Below are positions 6,305-11,127 of a stretch of DNA of 11,127 bases, in pieces. The position numbers were made by a program, and so were the translations under genes. The notes beneath the pieces were generated by a model that saw only the letters and a list, made by a program, of their open reading frames with translations, searched no databases and was not told the DNA's origin. The stretch lies in contig FR883379.1 in NCBI GenBank assembly GCA_000435835.1, forward strand, positions 1 to 11,127. The letters are read 5' to 3'. Within the stretch, counting starts at the first letter, position 1, and every line of letters begins with the position of its first letter. Source of the stretch: Clostridium sp. CAG:221 (GTDB lineage: Bacteria > Bacillota > Clostridia > Clostridiales > Clostridiaceae).

Positions 6305-7555
6305 ATGAAAGCTGAGATAATAGCAATAGGTTCAGAAATATTGCTGGGTGATATAGTAAATACAAATGCACAATATTTAGCTAGAGAACTTGCTAATTTA
6401 GGAATAGATGTATATCATCAACAGGTAGTTGGTGATAATGAAGAAAGATTATTAAGAGCATATGATGAAGCGTATAAAAGAAGCGATCTTATAATAACTA
6501 CTGGTGGTTTAGGACCAACACAAGATGATATTACTAAAGAATCAGCAGCAAAGTATTTCAATAAAAAATTAAAGCTTGATGAAGATACCTTAAAAAGCAT
6601 TGAGAAATACTTTAATAAGCAAGGTCGTGAATTAAAAGGAAATAACGTTAAGCAGGCATATTTTCCAGAAGGTGCAATAATAATGCCTAATAGTTGTGGA
6701 ACAGCAAGTGGTGTAATTATTGAAGAGGAAAATAAGAAAATGATAATATTGCCAGGGCCTCCAAAAGAAATGGAAAGTATGTTTAATGAGCAAGCACTTC
6801 CTTACTTAGAAAAATTAACAGATTGTGTGATCAGATCAAAGATGTTAAGAATTTTTGGAATAGGTGAAAGCTTTATGGCAGAAGAGTTGGCTTATCTTAT
6901 CGATAATGGAAAAAACCCAACAGTTGCTCCTTATGCCAAAGGTGTAGATGTTAGTTTGAGGATAACTGCCAAAGGAGAAACTGAAGAGGAATGTTTAAAA
7001 TTAATTAAGCCTGTGGAAGAAGAAGTCAGAAAGAAACTTAAGGAAAAAGTATACGGGGAAGGGGAAATTACCCTTGAACATAAGGTTGCAGAAATGCTGT
7101 GTAAAAGTAATTTAACCATTTCTACAGCTGAATCATGTACAGGTGGAATGATTGCAGCTAAGTTAATATCATATCCAGGAGTTTCACAGGTATTTCTTGA
7201 AGGTGCTGTTACATATTCCAATGAAGCTAAGGTGAGAAGACTTGGTGTTAAGAAGGAAACCTTAGATTTATATGGTGCAGTAAGTAAAGAAACTGCTAGG
7301 GAAATGGCAGAAGGCATATGTAGAGAATGTGGATCAGATATTTCAGTAGTTACAACTGGTATTGCGGGACCAGGGGGTGGAACAGAAGAAAAGCCAGTAG
7401 GTTTAGTATATATAGGAGTATGCTTTAAAGGAGAAACTGTAGTAGAAAAGTTTATCTTCCAAGGAGAGCGAGATAAGATTAGAGAAAGAGCTACTATGAA
7501 TGCATTAAATTTGTTAAGACTAAAAATTATTGAAAAGGGATATTGTAGGGAATAA
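6305..7555 (+). CDS. cinA: CinA family protein (MoCF-like domain plus NMN deamidase domain)
   Basis: A 416-aa protein. I start it at ATG 6305 (MKAEIIAIGSEILLGD), five bases after AGGTGA at 6294-6299; the in-frame GTG at 6296 is part of that SD. The N-terminal MoCF_biosynth/CinA domain shows GSEILLGD (9-16), TTGGLGPTQDD (65-75) and ILPGPPKEM (148-156). The C-terminal PncC-type domain shows TAESCTGG (274-281) and TGIAGPGGGT (351-360), then KPVG. PncC-type domains deamidate nicotinamide mononucleotide to nicotinate mononucleotide in NAD salvage; in some CinA proteins the N-terminal domain is an ADP-ribose pyrophosphatase. Both domains look intact. In many Firmicutes cinA lies beside recA; here it stands alone between a 78-aa orphan and a membrane protease, so a competence link should not be assumed, and a second copy may exist elsewhere. 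Confidence 0.94.
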   Translation: MKAEIIAIGSEILLGDIVNTNAQYLARELANLGIDVYHQQVVGDNEERLLRAYDEAYKRSDLIITTGGLGPTQDDITKESAAKYFNKKLKLDEDTLKSIEKYFNKQGRELKGNNVKQAYFPEGAIIMPNSCGTASGVIIEEENKKMIILPGPPKEMESMFNEQALPYLEKLTDCVIRSKMLRIFGIGESFMAEELAYLIDNGKNPTVAPYAKGVDVSLRITAKGETEEECLKLIKPVEEEVRKKLKEKVYGEGEITLEHKVAEMLCKSNLTISTAESCTGGMIAAKLISYPGVSQVFLEGAVTYSNEAKVRRLGVKKETLDLYGAVSKETAREMAEGICRECGSDISVVTTGIAGPGGGTEEKPVGLVYIGVCFKGETVVEKFIFQGERDKIRERATMNALNLLRLKIIEKGYCRE

Positions 7556-7558
7556 GAA

Positions 7559-7598
7559 AAGATAATCCCGTTAATCAAATGATTAAGGGGATTATCTT
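7559..7598 (+). terminator. Long hairpin after cinA
   Basis: AAGATAATCCC-G-TTAATC (7559-7576) pairs with GATTAA-G-GGGATTATCTT (7581-7598) with a single G-G mismatch and an AAAT loop. The sequence after it is TGTATATAAA without a T tract, so strict intrinsic termination is uncertain. Confidence 0.65.
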
Positions 7599-7725
7599 GT
7601 ATATAAATAAAATGGGGGAGAGGCGATTAATTATGAAGCTTTATCAACTTCATTTATATTATTATCATATAAAACTATAAATATACATTATTGTAAAGCA
7701 GATTTGTAGTTAGGGGGGAATGTTT

Positions 7726-8664
7726 TTGAGAAAGTCCAAGGAGGCCAACATATACTTTTTAGTTATATTGCTATTAGGGATTTTTATGGCTTATCCATTA
7801 GCATATTTATTTAAGTTTTTTAATATTACAGATTATAGAATGAAATTGTTTATTACTCATTTGACTATATTTATAATTCCAGCAATTATTTATTTATTAT
7901 TATCAAAAAGAAATATTAGGGATACTTTAAAGTTTAATAAGCTTTATTTTAAAGATGCACTATTATTAATATTATTAGCATTTGTCTGTCAACCAATGGT
8001 TACATTACTTTCTTTAATATCACAATTGGTATTTCCTAATAATGTGGCTACAGTGATTACAGCTATTATAGATACTCCATATCTTTTATTTTTGCTATTG
8101 TTTGCTGTTATGCCAGCTATAACTGAAGAAATAACCATTAGAGGAGTGGTGTTAGCTGGCTATGATGATGAAAATATTTATGTATCGGCAGTAGTTACAG
8201 GATTATTTTTTGGAATTATGCATTTAGACGGACAACAATTTTTATATGCAGTGGCATTAGGGATTATATTAGCCTTAGTTGTTAGAATTACTAAAAGTAT
8301 ATTTTCCAGTATGATTATTCACTTCATCATTAATGGTACATCGGTAACAATGTCAAAGTTAACGGATTTATTGCCTGCTAGTAAAGAAGAATTACAGGTA
8401 GCAAGTGAAATTACTTTGACTGATTTACCTAATTCAGTAATTTTAGGAGCAATATTCTTTTATGCTATTTTAACTGTAATTTGTTTTGTAGCTATATATT
8501 TTATATTTAAGAAGCTTATACTATTAAATGTAACAAGAAATATAATAACAAGAGAAGAAGTACGATTAAAAAAATGTTTTATGAAAAGTATAAAGGATGC
8601 AATAAACTTGCCATTTATCTTAATAATAGCAATATATATCATCTATATGAGCTTTTTTAGTTAG
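7726..8664 (+). CDS. CPBP family intramembrane metalloprotease (Abi/CAAX protease type)
   Basis: I place the start at TTG 7726 because AGGGGGG (7712-7718) then has a 7-nt spacing; the in-frame ATG at 7720 touches the SD (1 nt), though it cannot be excluded and would add two residues. The 312-aa product has about eight hydrophobic segments. The CPBP motifs are intact: motif 1 EEITIR (E134, E135, R139), motif 2 FGIMH (F162, H166), motif 3 HFIIN (H199, N203). These residues form the metal-dependent active site in Rce1-type proteases. Bacterial members are linked to prenyl-protein-like processing, bacteriocin self-immunity or signalling, but no bacteriocin genes are visible here and the substrate is unknown. 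A C-terminal extension with two further hydrophobic helices (about 233-260 and 290-310) follows the catalytic core. Confidence 0.9.
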   Translation: MRKSKEANIYFLVILLLGIFMAYPLAYLFKFFNITDYRMKLFITHLTIFIIPAIIYLLLSKRNIRDTLKFNKLYFKDALLLILLAFVCQPMVTLLSLISQLVFPNNVATVITAIIDTPYLLFLLLFAVMPAITEEITIRGVVLAGYDDENIYVSAVVTGLFFGIMHLDGQQFLYAVALGIILALVVRITKSIFSSMIIHFIINGTSVTMSKLTDLLPASKEELQVASEITLTDLPNSVILGAIFFYAILTVICFVAIYFIFKKLILLNVTRNIITREEVRLKKCFMKSIKDAINLPFILIIAIYIIYMSFFS

Positions 8665-8673
8665 TTACAATAA

Positions 8674-8733
8674 ATATGCTACTTACCTCACTATATATTA
8701 TGTATTCAGTAGATAGATGAATAAGTAGCATAT
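8674..8733. terminator. Possible bidirectional hairpin between convergent genes
   Basis: ATATGCTACTTA (8674-8685) is a perfect 12-bp inverted repeat of TAAGTAGCATAT (8722-8733), with a 36-nt AT-rich loop. It sits between the rightward CPBP protease and the leftward SH3-like gene. The long loop and lack of clear T tracts make efficiency uncertain. Confidence 0.45.
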
Positions 8734-8747
8734 ATATTATTAATAAG

Positions 8748-9140
8748 TTACTTTGGATAAATATTCATTTCTTGTACCCAACCTCTATTATTTATATTAG
8801 AGCATGGTAGAGAAATATAATACCAAGTTAAAGAATCAATGAAAACAGAATCTAAAATTTTAACATCTATAGATTCTGATGAAGTCAGTAGTACAGGATA
8901 TTCAAAGCCTGGAGCAAAATATATTTTGCTGTCTTTATTTAATAAAGCATCAGTGATAGAAGGAGTTGTAAATTTAGCTTTAATTTCTTTAGTGGTGCAT
9001 TGAGAAAGAGAATTTTCTTTTAATTTAGCATATTGAGAAGACAATATTACAAGCCGCCTTTTTAATAAAGATGTTTTATTATCATAGTAAAAGTATAAGG
9101 CAACTGTGCCACCTATTAAAATTAAAAATAATAATATCAA
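8748..9140 (-). CDS. Membrane-anchored SH3-like domain protein, 130 aa
   Basis: The start is best set at TTG 9140 (minus strand), because GGAGG (9150-9146) lies five bases upstream; an in-frame ATG at 9152 overlaps this SD and has no SD of its own. The product begins with one hydrophobic helix (2-18, MILLFLILIGGTVALYFYY), then a basic/charged linker with KRR (27-29). C-terminal residues about 70-128 resemble a bacterial SH3 fold: KIYFAPG, YPVLLTSSES, DVKILDS, TWYYISL and RGWVQEMNIYP, where the Trp-Tyr strand and final GWV match the usual SH3 pattern. A likely topology is an anchored extracytoplasmic or envelope domain, although the basic linker could also place the domain in the cytosol. No enzyme domain is attached. 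It is transcribed towards the CPBP protease. Confidence 0.72.
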   Translation of the reverse strand: MILLFLILIGGTVALYFYYDNKTSLLKRRLVILSSQYAKLKENSLSQCTTKEIKAKFTTPSITDALLNKDSKIYFAPGFEYPVLLTSSESIDVKILDSVFIDSLTWYYISLPCSNINNRGWVQEMNIYPK

Positions 9141-9266
9141 GATTTCCTCCATAATATAATTTGTACAATATAAGTATATTTAGAGCCAATAAAATAATGC
9201 TTAATGTGTAAAAAGAAGTTTGAGAGATGGTATATTAAGGGGAAAAAAATAATATAAATAAAAATG

Positions 9267-9295
9267 TTGACATAATTATAATAATATACTATAAT
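9267..9295 (+). promoter_or_regulatory. Consensus promoter of tRNA-Phe
   Basis: TTGACA (9267-9272), exactly 17 bp, TATAAT (9290-9295): a full consensus match. Expected initiation near 9302 leaves only about 5 nt before the mature tRNA. Confidence 0.88.
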
Positions 9296-9306
9296 AAAGT
9301 TGTTGA

Positions 9307-9382
<76 letters not shown>

Positions 9383-9385
9383 GGT

Positions 9386-9418
9386 AAACAGCTTATTAAA
9401 TAATAAGCTGTTTTTTTT
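9386..9418 (+). terminator. Intrinsic terminator of tRNA-Phe
   Basis: AAACAGCTTATT (9386-9397) pairs with AATAAGCTGTTT (9402-9413) around an AAAT loop, followed by an eight-T run (9411-9418). Confidence 0.92.
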
Positions 9419-9445
9419 ATACTTAAATATATATTCATTAGTTAT

Positions 9446-9499
9446 AAAAGATATATTAGATCACTATTTTAAAAGTAGAGTTTTAATATATCTTTTTTT
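9446..9499 (+). terminator. Second hairpin with T tract downstream of tRNA-Phe
   Basis: A 13-bp outer stem AAAAGATATATTA (9446-9458) pairs with TAATATATCTTTT (9484-9496), with an inner near-palindrome CTATTTT/AAAAGTAG, then a run of T residues. It may be a backup terminator or a decayed palindromic repeat; no gene lies directly before it. Confidence 0.45.
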
Positions 9500-9624
9500 A
9501 TAAAAAATATAATAACACTATGTTAAGTTGATATAAATTAAAGATAAAAGGCAATAATATAATACTAATAGATTAATTATAAAATTACATGGATATAAAT
9601 TGAAAAAGTTAATAAAGAATATAC

Positions 9625-9647
9625 AAAGAGTTATTGCATAACTCTTT
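9625..9647. other. Perfect 10-bp hairpin in gene-free DNA
   Basis: AAAGAGTTAT (9625-9634) and ATAACTCTTT (9638-9647) form a perfect stem with a TGC loop. No T tract follows and no gene ends nearby. The stretch 9419-9779 otherwise holds only the 9446-9499 hairpin and AT-rich DNA with no recognisable gene. Confidence 0.5.
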
Positions 9648-9779
9648 ACAAGTTAGAAAAAAAGATTTATAGTTATCTTATAGAAAGTAATTTTATATTA
9701 ATGTATAGGAAATAAATTTGTAATAAAGTGTAGATATAATTAATTGGTATTAAGAGATAAATATGAGAGGGTAGTTAGA

Positions 9780-9968
9780 ATGGAAAAATTTATGTTATCA
9801 GAAGAGGGTTATGAATATTTAACTAAAGGAATAGCTATAGGTGTTGGAATAGGAATTTTTGCGGGAGCCTTTTTAGGAAATATAATTTTTACATTTGCTG
9901 CCGGAGGAGTAATTGGAATGATAAGTGGTTTAATATATTCTACTTATAAAAAGTTTAAAAAGAAATAA
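9780..9968 (+). CDS. Small glycine-rich membrane protein, 62 aa
   Basis: I start it at ATG 9780, eight bases after AGAGGG (9766-9771); an in-frame TTG at 9744 would add 12 residues but lacks an SD. The N-terminus MEKFMLSEEGYEYLTK is charged. Two hydrophobic stretches follow: about 17-36, with a GxxxG-like pattern (GIAIGVGIGIFAGAFLG), and about 37-55 (FAAGGVIGMISGLIYS). It ends in a lysine-rich tail (KKFKKK). This is a helical hairpin with glycine-zipper features that favour tight helix packing or oligomerisation. I do not recognise a family. The tail and SEE-containing head suggest both ends are cytosolic, by the positive-inside rule for the tail. It is a single gene, convergent with ung. Confidence 0.7.
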   Translation: MEKFMLSEEGYEYLTKGIAIGVGIGIFAGAFLGNIIFTFAAGGVIGMISGLIYSTYKKFKKK

Positions 9969-10001
9969 TATAGAAGCTTATTTTGCTTTATTCTATAGAT
10001 A

Positions 10002-10043
10002 AGGAGTCTTATGAACAGTTATTTTCATAAGGCTCCTATTTTT
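10002..10043. terminator. Terminator between the small membrane protein gene and ung
   Basis: GGAGTCTTATGAA (10003-10015) pairs with TTCATAAGGCTCC (10024-10036) with one G-U pair and an 8-nt loop. TATTTTTATAT follows on the plus strand, giving a good rightward terminator; it may also stop ung transcription coming from the right. Confidence 0.75.
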
Positions 10044-10074
10044 ATATATAAACAAGAATGAAAATTTATGTATC

Positions 10075-10752
10075 TTATATATTCTCTATTTGCCAATCTA
10101 TAGGGGGTTTGCCTATAGACATAAGGAAATCATTAGTTTTTGAGAATGGTCGGCTACCAAAGAATCCTCTAAAGGCTGATAATGGACTAGGATGAGTAGA
10201 TGTTAATATCAGATGCTTATTATTAGTTATTAGGGACTTCTTTTGAATTGCATTATTACCCCATAAGATAAAAACAACAGGGTCATTTTTTTCATTTATC
10301 AATTGTATTATCTTGTCTGTCAGTTGTTCCCAGCCTTTATTTTTATGAGAATTTGCTGCACCATCTCTTACAGTAAGAACAGTATTAAGAAGTAAAACAC
10401 CTTGATCAGCCCATTTTTTTAAATATCCATTGTTAGGAATATAGCAACCTAAATCGTTATTTAATTCTTTATATATATTATTTAAAGAAGGAGGAATGGC
10501 AACAGTAGGATTTACCGAGAAACTTAATCCATGAGCCTGATTCATTCCATGGTAAGGATCCTGGCCTAATATTACTACTTTAATATTTTCATATGGTGTG
10601 AAATTTAAAGCATTAAATATATTTTCCTTATCAGGATGAATAATATGATGCTTATATTCATCATTGAGAAAATTCCTTAGGTTGGAGAAATAATCTTTTT
10701 TAAATTCGTCTTTCAATAAATAATACCAGTCTTTTGCTAATACATTAGTCAT
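10075..10752 (-). CDS. ung: Uracil-DNA glycosylase, family 1
   Basis: A 225-aa enzyme that removes uracil from DNA to start base-excision repair. The start is ATG 10752 (MTNVLAKDWYYLL), with a GAGGTG SD five bases upstream on the minus strand; an in-frame ATG at 10782 would add ten residues but lies upstream of this SD. Family 1 signatures are complete: GQDPYH (63-68) with the catalytic Asp at 65, LLNTVLTV (121-128), VFILWGNNA (160-168) and the DNA-intercalating loop HPSPLSAFRGFFGS (187-200). The length matches typical bacterial Ung. It has its own strong promoter and lies next to an rRNA operon, transcribed away from it. Confidence 0.97.
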   Translation of the reverse strand: MTNVLAKDWYYLLKDEFKKDYFSNLRNFLNDEYKHHIIHPDKENIFNALNFTPYENIKVVILGQDPYHGMNQAHGLSFSVNPTVAIPPSLNNIYKELNNDLGCYIPNNGYLKKWADQGVLLLNTVLTVRDGAANSHKNKGWEQLTDKIIQLINEKNDPVVFILWGNNAIQKKSLITNNKHLILTSTHPSPLSAFRGFFGSRPFSKTNDFLMSIGKPPIDWQIENI

Positions 10753-10787
10753 TAAATCACCTCTTAATTTTAGTTTATACAATATGA

Positions 10788-10816
10788 ATTATAAGTATTA
10801 ATAATAAAAATGCCAA
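10788..10816 (-). promoter_or_regulatory. Promoter of ung
   Basis: On the minus strand, TTGGCA (10816-10811), 17-bp spacer, TATAAT (10793-10788). Expected initiation near 10782 gives a leader of about 30 nt that contains the SD. The plus-strand rRNA promoter lies about 240 bp away, facing in the opposite direction. Confidence 0.72.
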
Positions 10817-11040
10817 TAATTTCATAAAAATAGTCAAAAACGTTACCTTGCATATCTTATATAGATAAATTAAGAAAAATAGAGAAAAACAGTATAAATT
10901 AAGATTAATATGCTTAAATTAATAATAAAAGATAGAAAAATGAAGAATAATAATGTTAAGATATAACACGTCGCAGAGATAAAACATAGATAAATATCTA
11001 GCAAGTAACTTTGCGAAATTGGAAAATAACTTCTGAGAAA

Positions 11041-11086
11041 AACTTTTTAAAAAGTTGTTGACAGAATAAACTTCCGGTGATAAGAT
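11041..11086 (+). promoter_or_regulatory. rRNA operon promoter with upstream palindrome
   Basis: TTGACA (11058-11063), 17-bp spacer, TAAGAT (11081-11086) with TGA just before the -10 (extended form). A perfect 16-bp AT-rich palindrome, AACTTTTTAAAAAGTT (11041-11056), abuts the -35 and may act like an UP element. From position and sequence this drives a 16S-23S-5S operon that starts beyond the right edge. Confidence 0.8.
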
Positions 11087-11090
11087 AAGA

Positions 11091-11127
11091 AAGTCGCTTG
11101 AGGGCGACGGAGATAATGGTCTTTGAA
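11091..11127 (+). promoter_or_regulatory. rRNA operon leader with hairpin and boxA-like end
   Basis: GTCGC (11093-11097) and GCGAC (11104-11108) form a short GC stem at the very start of the transcript. The window ends in GGTCTTTGAA (11118-11127), which matches the beginning of the Firmicutes rRNA boxA antitermination sequence (TCTTTGAAAA). The 16S gene itself is not in the window. Confidence 0.7.

Noticed and set aside
6296..6307. GTG at 6296 as the cinA start
   Set aside because: The GTG is part of the AGGTGA ribosome binding site, and the family N-terminus begins at the ATG at 6305.
6931..7578. 215-codon open frame on the minus strand
   Set aside because: It lies antisense to cinA, whose product has complete family motifs. 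The minus frame shows no SD and no recognisable domain; it is a by-product of cinA codon use.
7726..8664. Bacteriocin immunity or abortive infection module
   Set aside because: CPBP proteases can serve such roles, but no bacteriocin precursor, transporter or toxin lies next to it.
10750..10782. Upstream ATG at 10782 as the ung start
   Set aside because: The GAGGTG binding site lies downstream of it and correctly serves ATG 10752; the likely transcription start of the mapped promoter is also near 10782.

Overview
The window reads as low-GC Firmicutes chromosome, most likely Clostridium sensu stricto. The evidence is AT-rich intergenic DNA, strong AGGAGG-type ribosome binding sites, AGA/ATA-rich codon use, TTGACA/TATAAT promoters and a clostridial-type rRNA promoter and leader at the right edge. 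Species cannot be fixed from the sequence alone. Nothing suggests a prophage, an IS element or a CRISPR array. It is mostly ordinary chromosomal housekeeping and accessory content.

Layout, left to right. (1) 1-50: the last bases of what looks like a CCA-encoding tRNA, followed by a clean intrinsic terminator. (2) 231-1505: three same-direction small genes (a 51-aa coiled-coil-like protein, a 147-aa double zinc-ribbon protein, a VanZ-family membrane protein) closed by a strong terminator. (3) 1641-3395: a monocistronic AbgT-family transporter with its own promoter and terminator. (4) 3396-5821: a 421-nt leader-rich gap, then an EF-G-like translational GTPase paralogue with a Tyr in place of the G3 histidine. 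Its SD-like sequence is separated from the ATG by a 10-bp hairpin. (5) 5832-6194: a 78-aa orphan gene with promoter and terminator-like hairpin. (6) 6262-7598: cinA (MoCF-like domain plus PncC-type NMN deamidase domain), also stand-alone. (7) 7599-8664: a CPBP (Abi/CAAX-type) membrane protease, preceded by a possible 15-codon leader ORF. (8) 8748-9140, minus strand: a small membrane-anchored SH3-like protein, convergent with the protease. (9) 9267-9418: tRNA-Phe(GAA) with a consensus promoter and terminator. (10) 9419-9779: a gene-free stretch with two hairpins. (11) 9780-9968: a 62-aa glycine-rich membrane protein, convergent with ung (uracil-DNA glycosylase, minus strand, 10075-10752). (12) 10817-11127: the promoter and leader of a rightward rRNA operon; the window stops at a boxA-like sequence before 16S.

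Most genes are single-gene transcription units separated by hairpins, so there is little operon logic linking them. The strongest unexplained signal is the translation-initiation region of the EF-G-like gene (3651-3700). Several annotated starts are decided here by ribosome-binding-site position: cinA at 6305, ung at 10752, the SH3-like gene at 9140, the CPBP gene at 7726 and the small membrane protein at 9780. I did not find a convincing new multi-gene system.
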